Below, one piece after another: positions 1 through 11,700 of a stretch of DNA of 64,000 bases. Origin of the DNA: Liolophura sinensis. Taxonomy: Eukaryota; Mollusca; Polyplacophora; Chitonida; Chitonidae. Position 1 is the stretch's first letter, and every line of letters starts with the position of its first letter. Both the position numbers and the translations under genes were made by a program. Location of the stretch: NCBI RefSeq assembly GCF_032854445.1, contig NC_088295.1, positions 37,311,385-37,375,384 on the forward strand, read 5' to 3'. Under the pieces are notes generated by a model that was not told where the DNA came from, did no database searches, and saw nothing but the letters and a program-made list of their open reading frames with translations.

Positions 1-800
1 CTTGATTCAACCGTACCATCTGTGGTACACCCGCCTAGGAAGGTGCCAATAGCACTTAAGGCCAAGATCAAAGATGAACTTAATAGGATGCTTTAACTGG
101 GTGTAATTGTTAGACAGGAGGAGCCGACTTGGTAACAGTGGTCAAGCAAGATAAAGTCAAGATATGTATTGACCCAGGAGACTTATATCGGGCAAAACAG
201 CGGGAACACCACCCAATGAAAACAATCGAAGAGGTTGTATCAGACATGCCCGGAGCCAAGGTATTTTCAGTTTTAGACGCCAAGTGCGGTTTTTGGCAGA
301 TAAAGCTGGATGAAGAAAGTTCCAAGTTGTGCACATTCAACTCTCCAATTTGGTCTTTTCAGATTTACCATATTGCCCCTCGGCATAAAATCGGCACCAG
401 AAGTCTTCCAGCGCATTGTGTCCCAAATGTTAGAGACTGTTCCAGTTGCTGATTCGCTAATGGACGACATCCTGGTATAGGCAACCAATGACCAGGAACA
501 TGATGAACGACTGAGGAATATTTTGGAGAGAGCGTCAGAGTACAACATGAAGTTAAACATCATCAAGTGCAAGGAGCGACAATCTGAAGTCGCATATTTT
601 TTTAATTCATACAGTGCTTGGCTAAATTCATGCCAAATCTTTCAGATGTTACAGCACCCTTACGTGAGTTAGAACTGAAGGATGTTGAGTGGCACTGGGA
701 CAAGCCACAAGAGGACAGTTTCCAGAAACTGAAAGAATTGGCCATAACTGCTCCTGTGATCCTGGGTAAGGCAATGTTTAGTGTGCTTGGACTCTAACGT
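1..800 (+). pseudogene. Decayed Gypsy (Ty3-like) LTR retrotransposon pol fragment (reverse transcriptase)
   Basis: The plus strand reads as the start of a Ty3/Gypsy reverse transcriptase. A PPRKVP-like motif lies near base 30-50, followed by a GVIV..EEPT stretch. From base 129 come KICIDP, then HPMKTIEE, then the FSVLDAKCGFWQIKL block, which is the first aspartate region of Gypsy RT fingers and palm. Further pieces continue in shifting frames to about base 780. In-frame stops (for example near 93 and 478) and frame changes show that it is dead. It is cut by the window edge, so LTRs, gag and integrase are not visible. Family assignment rests on motif recognition only. Confidence 0.85.
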
Positions 801-2260
801 AAAATGTTTCAGGCACATTATAGTTTTCAATTCCTGAAAAGAATTCAGTGAATTTTACTTCTGTATTAAGTTCAATTCTACTTCTTTATGAACACATCTG
901 TGGTCTAAGGACAGCTGGCAAGGACGGAGTCTGTTTTGTTTTTTCAGTTGTATTCCATGCATGTGTGTATTTGTTTCGCTTGCAGATTTATTAATCTAGG
1001 TGCTGTTTTATGCCATGGACTTTAAGGCACAAAGTGATCCCTTCTGTGTACTGGATTAGATCATAAACGGTAAGAGTAACTGTAAAGAAAATGGGATGTA
1101 ATGTAAGTTCATACACCAGGGTGCGATACCCATAATGTAAAGCCTCGTCTCGCGGGACGTGGGTTGCAACGAGAGAAAATACAGATTACCGAACATGACA
1201 GACAGCTGTGGCCTGCGTCAGTATCTTACACTCCCCGTTCACACGATTAGGGATGGAAAAACTCGCGATGTCATTTTCTCGTGATTTTGCGAAATCCTTT
1301 GCGAAAATTGCAGGCTAGGGTGCGCTAGTAGCGTACATCAGCACAATGGCAGCAAAGTAAACTGTGTTGTACAAATAAGGCAGCTGCAAAGAAAAACGGA
1401 GACTTTTATATGGGTATTGCGGCCATGACAGTGAACTTTGAGACTAGCTATGTCGACTGTAACTTGTTCATCATGTCATTGTTATGTGCTGACATGTTAG
1501 TTACAATCATCAAAGCCTACGATCGTCATAGGCTTTTATCGATTGGTGCTAATTATCTTTCCAGGCAATAATTTACAGCCATTTTCCCTCTCCTGCTCTA
1601 ATGATTAGTGCTACGGAGTTGTTATTAGCGGGTACAGTAGCATTGCTCATGCGTATCTGTGCAATGTAGGGAAACCTACTGCAGGTTTTCAGGACAGGAA
1701 AATACATGCCGTAATTAGTGCGGCTGTCTTAAAATCATTTAATACCAAACCATGAAAAGGACAATTGCTAGAGTTTTTCTGAATGTAACATATTAAGGGC
1801 TGCTATAGTAATTTGTACCTGAATTTTACCTGTCCTGTGGGGTGACGGCCGCAGAGAGGACGGCACCTGAGAGGACGGTCTGTCTTATAGTAGGCACTGG
1901 GGGTGGTCAAGGTCAGTTGAAATCTCAGCTGCATGTTTTTTCCAGTGTTAGTTCACTCCGAGAATTAGTCCTTAGTATATAATAAATCACACCTGTTTTC
2001 ATCCAAAGCAAATCGGCCTTGAGTGTAGTCGGGCGCCATTTTTGTAAAGGAGATTACCCTGAGCTATTTACCCATATACATGTGTTAATTAAAATACCCA
2101 CAAACAACAGCAATTAACAGCAAGTAGTTTATTGGTTTGGATAGATATGGCCGCGACTTTAATTCAAAAGTTACATTGCTAAGGTTGACAGGACACCCGG
2201 TGAGCGAACCGAACGTTAACCGCTATGCGGGCGAAGAAACGGGGCTTCAAATAACCACGC
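801..2260. other. Anonymous non-coding stretch
   Basis: No convincing exon, RNA gene or known repeat was recognised. The region is AT-rich with short open frames only. It may contain more degraded retroelement sequence from the Gypsy fragment upstream, but no motif supports this. Confidence 0.4.
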
Positions 2261-2282
2261 CTTGTGTCCCCCCAAAGGGTAA

Positions 2283-2640
2283 TCCACATCACTATGTAGC
2301 ATTTGTGAATAAGTGACAAAACCTCCCGACACCCTTGAGTAATCAATCACGCTAGCCCACATCCCTATGTAGCCCTAGGGAATTAGGGTTAGACACCTCC
2401 GTCAAACAGACACCTGTGCACTCTGCAGGAAAGCCCCACATCTCTATGTAACAGTAGAAAATAAACCACGGTCAATAATTGAAATAACTCTCTGCCCCGT
2501 TCGTAAGTCAATCACGCAAGCTCACACCCCTATGTAGCACTAGGGAATTAGGTTTTCAGATCTCCGTTTAACAGCCCCCTGTGCATCCTCACAGGAAACA
2601 TCTCTACGCAACACTAGAGACAATTTAGACTATACCTGCA
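2283..2640. repeat. Degenerate dimeric tandem repeat (about 80-bp monomer, about 160-bp dimer)
   Basis: Each unit begins with a motif like CACATCCCTATGTAG (near 2284, 2361, 2440 and 2524, with a shorter copy near 2608). Units alternate. The first and third carry a GTAATCAATCACGCTAGC-like tail. The second and fourth carry CTAGGGAATTAGG, then CTCCGT, then CCTGTGCA, then CAGGAAA. This gives an A-B-A-B arrangement of about 160 bp. Confidence 0.65.
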
Positions 2641-3056
2641 AATCTAAAGGTAAGTACCAATCGTTATGCTTTGAGCATAAGCGACCGCCTTGAAGTCCAA
2701 CAGTGCCCGCCAGGATCCCGCCACCCGACAATGTCTCTACATCTCGTCCCACAGAGCGATAAGGGAAATGTAATTCTAAATAAACAGGGATTCTAATGTG
2801 TCTTAAAGTGAACTGATGAAAATATCCTTACCACCATCATGTCTGTATAATCCAATTATTTCTGGGAGATGAATAACTTTACCCCCAACCCGACGGACGG
2901 CAACTGCCACCTATCCATTTACTACCTTTCTCCCCTCTCCATAGCGGCGATAGTAGCATAGTGTATCACTTTCATGTCAGATTGCGGTGGTGTCATGTCG
3001 TTGAGCCCGCGCTCTAAGACTATAGTATAGTATACTATATTGCCTGGGTTGAAGAG

Positions 3057-3877
3057 ATGAGTGAAACAAGTCGGGTTGTGCATTGTCAAGTGACTGCTGT
3101 GTCCCACCAAAACAGACCAATGGTCGACTGGTATGTTCCTACGCGAATTTCGTTGAGGTCCGCGTCAGTGGGTGGGTTGGATGTTTCCGCTCGGATTTCG
3201 TTGACGTCCCCGCCGCGTCCTCCAATTAGAGGTAAATAGAGGCGTGGGTGCCGTAAAGGAGCAAGCTACTGCTATACCTGCCTACTCAACTCCACGCCAC
3301 GCTAGCCAAGATGCTTTTTGGATAGACGCTGCCGTTATGTCGAAACGATCCGCTTCTGCCAACCCTCTGCCAGCAGAGCTTATCGAGAAGGTGTGCACAT
3401 CCCTCATCGAGACCGTGGTTAAACTTCACCTCACACTGTAGCTCTTGGAAGAGGTGCGTAAAGACAAGGCTGAAATTCTACAATGTCCCGCAGACAACGA
3501 GTCCCCACCACAGTGTGGTGTTTCTGGATGGTCACGGATGGGCGGGGTTGAAGAAACTGGATCCAGGTCTCTCTTAGGCCGGCTTGACGGTGCGTTAGTC
3601 GTTATCTGACAGGTTGTATCTCACCACTGACGTCCCCCAAAGGTGTCATGTTGGTGCACATGAAGAAATGGAGAGCATCCCGACCCGGCGGTCCCCTCTA
3701 CCAGACCAAAGAAGGTGTCACCCTCAGTTACCGCACCAACGGCAAGACTTCGTGCGAGCCCTCCCAGACATCGCCTTGTTGATGCGAGACGATGCGTACG
3801 ACGGGGCTCTCCAGTCCCACATCCTACAGTTGCAGCGCAAAGCGTACGCTCTGGGCCTAGCTATGGGCATCAGGTAG
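3057..3877 (+). other. GC-richer patch with short open frames, function not recognised
   Basis: Three short plus-strand frames (3057-3239, 3244-3441, 3614-3877) lie in DNA that is richer in GC than its flanks. Two similar 22-bp segments with a GATTTCGTTGA-like core occur at about 3150 and 3195. The frame from 3244 continues past a stop at 3439 into LLEEVRKDKAE-like sequence, as if one coding region had been broken. The product matches no family I recognise. It could be a decayed retroelement or a remnant of a host gene. No splice structure was established. Confidence 0.3.
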
Positions 3878-3879
3878 TC

Positions 3880-4430
3880 AACCGTAAGTGATTGATTGAT
3901 GGATGTGTTGCTCAGTCGGTGACAACACTACAATGACAAAGTTTGTCAAAGATGACAAAGACTGAGTGTTGTTGATACAGTGCTGTAGCCTATCATGTAT
4001 CCGTGAGCTGTGGTTGAGTAAGAATTTTTATTATTAATTAGCGTACTGAACTAAGTAATAATTCCACTGCAGTGTGGAATGTACACGCACTTGTTTGTTA
4101 AGCAATTTAATAGGTTTATATGTGCCAATAGAATGCTTTATTAAGTTTATAATTATTAAGGTTTTAAACAGATCTATCCTTTGTGAGTACGTTGTTGAAA
4201 TATTTTTTTTTTTTTTTTGCTGAAATTCATAGTACAAATTTATTTGCTTTAATTGCTAAAATGTATACATATAAATATGTTTGACATATATGTAAATGTG
4301 AATTTATGTAGCTGTATGTGCAAATGTATAATGTATTGAACTCGTACCCTTTGGTTTGTTTTAGGCATGCCACTGCCTTCTATTTCTACTTCAAGGTCTA
4401 TGTTATAACATAGATACCCAACAGTTACAA
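3880..4430. other. Non-coding stretch, AT-rich
   Basis: Nothing recognisable was found apart from a poly-T run at about 4201-4218. It lies between the unexplained patch upstream and the 20-bp minisatellite downstream. Confidence 0.4.
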
Positions 4431-4439
4431 GTACATGTA

Positions 4440-4619
4440 ACAATGCTGAAGTACACGCACCAATGTTGAAGTACATGTACCAATGTTGAAGTGCATGTAC
4501 CAATGTTGAAGTGCATGTACCAATGCTGAAGTACATGTACCAATGTTGAAGTACATGTACCAATGTTGAAGTACATGTACCAATGCTGAAGTACATGTAC
4601 CAATGTTGAAGTACATGCA
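4440..4619. repeat. 20-bp minisatellite, about nine copies
   Basis: The unit CAATGTTGAAGTACATGTAC is repeated head to tail with few changes (mostly T/C in GTTG/GCTG and A/G in GTACA/GTGCA). Because 20 is not a multiple of three and the unit has no stop on the minus strand, all three minus frames stay open and encode the same Tyr/His/Thr-rich 20-residue repeat. Those open frames are artefacts of the array. Each unit ends in the palindrome GTACATGTAC. Confidence 0.95.
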
Positions 4620-5379
4620 TTTGTGGCTCAGCATCGTGAAGCCACATTTAATAAAGCTTAGCTTAAATTGTGTGGCCATATTTCCTGAACATGGTTAATT
4701 AATAATTCCCAAGGAAGTTGGTATATTTTAAAACAGTCAACCATGGTTTTTTGTTAAAATAAAAATTCCAATGGTTAGAAACAAATTTAGACCAGTTGTG
4801 TCAGAAAACAGCTCTAAAGTAAAGATTAAGTCAATGCTAAACAGGCTTGGCATTGTCATAATGCTTAGTTTTTGGTAATGGAGGTTCTAATTTTGACAAA
4901 CTTGTCTCGGGTGAGTTCGATGAGGTGGTCAAAATTTTAATTTACAAGGGTTCGAAAGTAAGCCCAAATCATATTTCAAATTCTGACTGAAGTCAAAGCT
5001 GGTTTTGTGAAATCGGCTTAAGGTACAGGTACGTATGGAAAATCTCCATTATACGAAATTCTTCGCTACCTAAAAACTAACAGCATGTACGCATATACAC
5101 ATAAGACATACACATGCCTGCATTGGAAATAGACGGGAATGTCATTCATCTCCATGAGAGCATGTAATATGACAAACAAGCCCATGACCATCGACGTGTT
5201 CAACATTGCACTTCTTGTGTTAGGTAAGTCGCTAAATCTATATGAGAAGAAGCATATCTCCCTTGAGGCATCTGATACTAGGGCAAAAGGGAAGTAACCA
5301 ACTCTGTTTGTCTGGTCAAACAGACTAAAAAGCACCCTTGTCACTGTCTCCACATCAGGATCAACTCATATGTGTGACC

Positions 5380-5672
5380 ACTTAATACTACGTCTTTGCA
5401 CACATGTACACAAGAAGACATGCATCCGAGTGTACTCTGATTTTCTCATGATAACAGCTCATACAGGTGTACGTTACTGTCTTTCCCTTAACAAAACCAT
5501 GTATCCGTTATTATGTTTTAGGTTTACCACAAATCAAACATCTATCTGTTATTGTCTCCTCAACCAGAACTCATATGTGTCTGTTATGGTGTCTTTCCTC
5601 GACCACTGTTCACACATCTGTACGTTACCATGGCTACTGTGTTTTTTCCCTCACCACAGCTTATACACATAT
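5380..5672. repeat. Degenerate ~35-55-bp tandem repeat just beyond the 3' end of the Tudor/AlbA gene
   Basis: On the plus strand, loosely repeated units contain a CTGTTATTGT-like segment, then a CTTTCCTCAACCAC-like segment, then CACAT. Examples start near 5470, 5505, 5546, 5577 and 5616. The array touches the stop codon of the minus-strand gene at 5674, and the last coding bases resemble the unit. It probably forms part of that gene's 3' UTR. Confidence 0.5.
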
Positions 5673-5673
5673 G

Positions 5674-5787
5674 TCATTGCTCTTTTTCCTTGACTAGACG
5701 CCTTAATGTTTCTAAATCTTTCTGAAGCTTTCGGACTTCAGCCTTACATTTAGCTTCTTCTTCCATCTCAACCATCTGACGCATTTC
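5674..5787 (-). CDS. Terminal exon of the Tudor/AlbA gene: coiled coil and stop
   Basis: The acceptor TTTTTGGACAG precedes an open frame of 37 codons and TGA at 5674-5676. The peptide starts EMRQMVEMEEEAK and continues with heptad-like Leu/Val spacing (VRKLQKDLETLRRL), typical of a short coiled coil. Phase 0 matches the preceding exon. Schlafen-like proteins often end in such a charged helix. This exon fixes the 3' end of the gene. Confidence 0.8.
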   Translation of the reverse strand, partial: EMRQMVEMEEEAKCKAEVRKLQKDLETLRRLVKEKEQ

Positions 5788-8700
5788 CTGTCCAAAAAGA
5801 CAGAGATTAACAGATCAAAACTCATTTGAAAATGCAGTTTTAAAACTCCATTGCTTTTCAACACTTGTGAGTGACATTGTTTTCATCAAACTGAGATCAA
5901 TGACAGAAATGACTAACACATTCAACTGTATAAGGATTTCACAGTATCAAATAAGTACAATTTATCTTCTTCCAACATCTTTTAATAACACATTTTAAAT
6001 CAAAATAACATTTCGTGAGATAGTTCTGTCTGCATAAATTTCTAGAAATTTTTTTCATTCATATATTACATTAACCGTACTGCTCGTCAAATGCCTTATT
6101 TATTTTGGGATCATTTATTTTTAACTTTCTTTTATGTGAAAGAAGTCACTGACCAGGCAAACCTCCTAACATAAGGCTGCGGCCTTTACCCCTCTACATG
6201 TAAGGACCTCTGATGTAATATATTACCATGATTACCCTGTACAGTATTCAACATGTAGGAAATCTTTCTTACCAGTGAGTCACCGATGAAATGAGAAAAT
6301 ACTTACCTGAGTGTTCAAGTGAACAGTTTTGGGACCTAATCTATAATAGAGCATTCCATTTCTCAAAGTGTACACTGTTCCTGGGCTGCACTTCAAAAGA
6401 ATTTCTGACAAGAACAAACATGAAAAGAACAAATTCAATTCATATGAAGCGTACAAAATCTTTAAACACATGAATTATATCCTTTCAGACATTACTTATC
6501 AATTTATTTATTTGATTGGTGTTTTACGCGATAATTGAGAATATTTCACTTATACAATAGCGGGAAGCATTATGGTTGAAAGCAGGCAGAGTTCTGGGGG
6601 AAACCATGACAATTTGCAGGCTGCTGACCAACCTTCCCAAGTAGGCTACAGCCGGAGAGGAAGCCTGCATGACCCAAGGCCTGTTTCACAAAAAGTCTAA
6701 AGGCTAAGCTTTTAACTCCGATGGATAACTCAGTTAACTGATTAGCAATTTTGTCTAACCTTAACAAAGAAAATATTTGGATATCGGCTAAAGCTTTTAG
6801 TCTCAGATTTTGAAAATTAGTCCAAAATCTCTATTTAAGGAGGCAAAATTGACATTAAAACTGTTGTGTGTCCGAGTTTTAAAGTTTACTAATTGATTCT
6901 ATAAAAATATGAATAAATCACCTTTTAACAGCACACAAAATTGTTTTTAAAGTTCACAAACCACTGAAATGTGTACTGCTATGTTGTATTTGTTTCGCTT
7001 TTACCATCTGTTGTGAGAGTTATAGCCCTTTGTTAACAAACTGTGTCAAAATGAAACTGAAGGAGAAATTATCACCCTTTTCTGTGATTTATACATGGTA
7101 ATGTAATATATATATTTTGGATATGATTTAACAATTACCAGCATTGATTCAACCAATCAGTTTGATGCAGAGCTGCCACATAGCAGGCTATGGTAAGCCA
7201 GGCTATGGCAAGCCTACTAAGCTTTAGACTTTAGGCTAAGCTTGTTTACTTTTGTAAAACAGCCTGGTCAATTTTTTTCATAGTCTACTTATGGTAGTCG
7301 GCTAAATGTCACTTAGCCAACTACAGAAGTTTTGCGAAATGGGCCAAAAAACTTTGGATATGTCAACTTGTCATGTAACAAGACATTTCAACCTTTCTTT
7401 CCTCTCAGAGGTCAATACATCAAACAAGCAGTGAAACATTCAACCATAATGACATCTAGCTAGTGAAGTTCAAGCACAAAGAAAAAATAAAACTCCTACC
7501 GGGTACATTTTGTAAATCTTTTATATTCTTTTTATATTAGCAAGATATTTCTTAAATTTATTGATGATTAGCTCAACAATGCACATATTTCTATCAAGAC
7601 TCACCCACAACAAAGACATCCTTTAATAGCTTTCTGGTCAGTGGGTCAGCATGACCTTGCGGCCTCACAACGGGACAGTAGACGATTTCGTACATAGAGT
7701 AGATGACAAGAGGTGTTAGCTTGTCAACCATCATACGATCCACTCCAAGGCGGAACTGGTCCCGCTCCTCTCTGTTCACACTCACTCCATGAACTCGGCC
7801 GTCCGGGCGAACCCCAAACACAATTCTGCCATCTCTACCTACAACAATCATATAAGTACCGGTAAGGGTTATGGAAAACCAAATTATGCATTAAACTGTA
7901 AAACCAGACAAAAACCTTAAAATTGACCTGCTGAAATCCGTCACACACATGTTTTTAGGTTCATCAACTTTATTTCTGTTTTATGGGCAAGAGGAAATGA
8001 AAATTCAGCTTTTTACATTGTTTGATCTTGATGTCTTTATGGCTTGGCAGTTTTTCAAGGCTTTCCGATTATGTAAGTTGGCCTTAAACAGGAAAAGAAT
8101 TGCTTGGACATGAAGTCAACATTTCCCTTTAATTAGACGATTTTCAAGTTTTATTTTGATTTCAATACCCTCCTACAACAATGAAAAATATTTATTCCAA
8201 CTGTAAAGCAATGATTTCCATTTATGTAACCTTAGGAGAAACGGACTATGTGAGCTGCCACTTATATAGTGAATTTGATTTCTACACGAGACTTTGCAGC
8301 TCGTGGGATTCAAGCAAGAACTAGTGCTAAAAGACATCAGAATAAACTGACCACAGTTGAGAAATCCACAGACAATCTGAGAGATGATTTCTGTTGAGGC
8401 ATGGGCTATACTCATCGAAGTTTGAAGCTCATTTTCTGCATCCTGCTCGTAATCCACTGGTGAGTCTATCCAAAATAAGTGTCAAACTTTACTCAAATAT
8501 TCACACTGAACAAGCATTATTCTGAAAACATTCTTCACATCCCTCCGTCAAGACATAGTTTAAGCCTTAAAAACACTGGACCAAACTAAAAGTCATTGAA
8601 CAGCCATGGAAATGTGGTTAAAAACTTACTGGTTTTAAAACTGGCAAGGGCTATACTGTGAACTCCATCAAATCTACTGACAACTCAATAACAGGTGTAT

Positions 8701-11700
8701 GTGATTATACTGAAATGCTGAAGTTCCTCAAGGTTCAATGAGCCTGTCTTTCTTTGTGTAGCTGGTCGATCAGAAGTGTATTGGTAAAAACCTCGCCATA
8801 TGGTATACTAATCAAGTATCGAAACACAAAAATTCATTAACTGGGTTTAAAGCCAATTAGCACAGAAGAATTAGATGCCTTTCTTACCTACGACATAATA
8901 TCTGTCTGAGCCCACATATTCTAATGTCGCATCTACTGGAAAAATGGCAGGAGACGATTCTACAAAAGAAAAGCAGTTTTTCATAGCTGGGATTACGAGA
9001 CGGAGGGATATGAAACTCGGCTGTTAGAGCCCATGGTGTTAGCCCAGGCAGTGTCACCACAAAGTCTGGGTAGCCCACGGCAAACCCGAGCAAGTCAACC
9101 GCTTCGGAAACTATTGCTGGCTGCTGGAGTGAGCCAATGTCTGGACAGAGCTGATGTCATATCCAAAAGACCTGATAAATACAGTCACTACGCCATTTGC
9201 CATAATGCCCGATAAGATATGATGTTGGCCGCTGTCTTGTAAGTGAAATATTCTTGCACACAGTGTAAAACATCAATCAAATAAATAAATAGTAACAGGT
9301 ATAAAAGTCCTTCTCTGTACATGACCCTTAATTTCTACATGATCTCCGATTGTTAACCCACTTTCCCGATCCCTGTTTGGATTTAAAAACATAGGTGTTA
9401 AAGCAAATCTCTAAGTCAATAAAATACACCCTCTTAAATCAAAACAGTATTTTAACTTCAAAAATTGTGTACACATAATTTACCTTACAGCTGATATACA
9501 CATAAGAGTTGTCTTAATTCTTCAACCACCACTGCAATAACTATTTTATAACACTTTTCTATGGTGTAACAGCACCTCTAGCATAAACCATGCTGATAAG
9601 ATCACAAATAAATTAAAGCGGTTGTCCTGAGAAGATATCGAAAGAACGTAAGCAAATATCAAGGTTGAATTCAGTGTCCATACAGAAGTCTCTTTTATTA
9701 TATCAACACAAGGCACAAGCATAGCAGCTAAATATTCACACTGGACTCTATACACAAATGATGATGATGTTACATATTGCAGAAGACTGTGAAACTGTAA
9801 CAACAGAAATACATCACCTTGGATGTTTCATAAAACAGCAACACGATCAAACTTACAGAAAATGAAAATACATCCCTCAGTGAAGCTTTCACATGGCATA
9901 GGCTACACATATAAACAAGTTAAATCGGTAGATGTTACAATAAAACAATACTTTCACGTACGATTATGAGCCCAATTTTAACTCAATTATGAGTTCCCAA
10001 CTACTAATTTCACTTTGCGGAGGGGCTGATCCTCTTCTGGATAAACTTCCGTTATTTGGGCAAGGTGCCAGTGGTCGCAGGACACACTGTCATTTTTCAC
10101 AAGTATTACATCTCCGATCTGTATGTTGTGTCGAGGAATGTTCCATTTCTGCCGTGGTGTAATGTTCTGCAGGTATTCTTTCCTCCATCTGATCCAGAGC
10201 TTGTTAGCGAAGGTACTGGACTCTTTTCCAACGCTTTCTTGTGCACAAGTCGGTCCTTTGGAATACTCCTGGAGGTGGCAAGAGTACACCAGGTTTCAAT
10301 GAAATGTAACTAATTCGGAGTCAATGGTTTCAGAGATGTAGGATCTTTAAATTGTCCACGGTGAGAGGACGACTGTTTATGATTGCATCTACTTCAAACA
10401 TCAAAGTTCTCAACAGTTCATCATCCAGCTGATTTCCGGCTTGATGCATAATAGTTGCTAGTATATTCCGCACGGAACGAATCTCCCGCTCCTATCTGCC
10501 GCCCATGTGACTTGCTGACGGCACATTCATTATGAAGCTGAAGCAGTCATAATTCTTCTCCTCCAAGTAACTGGGTTATGTGATCATGATCCATTTCCTC
10601 CCAAGCCCATTTTAACTCAGTTTCCGCTCCAACAAAGTTGGTCCCTCGATCATATTGGGGTTATCGGATTGAGCCTCTCATGGAAATGAAACGCGGCAGC
10701 GCATTGGTGAAAGCATCAGTCTTTAGTGAGTTTGCTGTCTATGTGGATGGCTCTGGATTCAAGACAGATGAATCTGCAGGTCTATCTACAGGTACGTCAG
10801 CCATCTTCTGTTGCTACACATTTGCCCTAAGCCTTCTGCACATCACACATTTGCAAATATAGCTCGAAACAGATGCAGTGGCTCCAATTATCCAGAAGCA
10901 ATTGGATCTGATTTCGCTGATCATCATGCTTCTTTCTTGATGGCTTCCTTTCTCATAAAAATGTCAGATAATCAAAGTCGTGACATGATGGTTTCGAGGA
11001 AGGATGTCCGGATGTCTCAAATCAGGATCACCTGAAGGCGTCCACCAACTCTCAATATTCCTTCACTGTCCACGAAAGATTCTAAGTGTTGAAGTTTACT
11101 ATTTCACTTGGGATCTTTCTTCCTCAAAGTTGTGCACTCCCTGTTTGTTCCAACACTGAATCTGGATTTCTGCACGTGCAGCAGTTCAATTTCTTCAGGA
11201 AAAAATTTCAATTAAATTTGCTTGATGATTTCAGATTCTCCAATCTTCAGTTCTTGCACATTCAACAATGCACTGGAAGGCACACTTGATTTCAGCTGAT
11301 CACTTTGGTTTGTAGAAGATAAAGCTGCTCTAAACTTTGTCTTACCTCTCAGGCAGTTGCTCGTTTCATACTCCTCCAACTGGAAAATCTATGGGGACAA
11401 TCAAGAATGTTCACTGGTTGACTTCTGTCAACTGTAAGTTGGGTAACAAACACTCTCTTCACTTCAGCATCGTCTGGGTCCAGTGTAGTCTCTGCCTTGT
11501 CAATAGGAGTCATTTCCATTTCTCAATTCCATAAATTCTTCATCGGCTGGATTGACTTCCCCAGATACATAGCTCCATTGATATGGACTCGAATGTTCAC
11601 CATGCAAACATGGAGCCTTTTGTTGTTGCTAGCAATACATCCAAGGACAACCTTGCTATCAGTCCAAAACACGTCATTCAGGTCGGCATCTCCAACTCTT

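Noticed and set aside
4249-4679. Overlapping 66-132-codon minus-strand frames
   Set aside because: They are produced by the stop-free 20-bp minisatellite in all three frames, not by selection for a protein.
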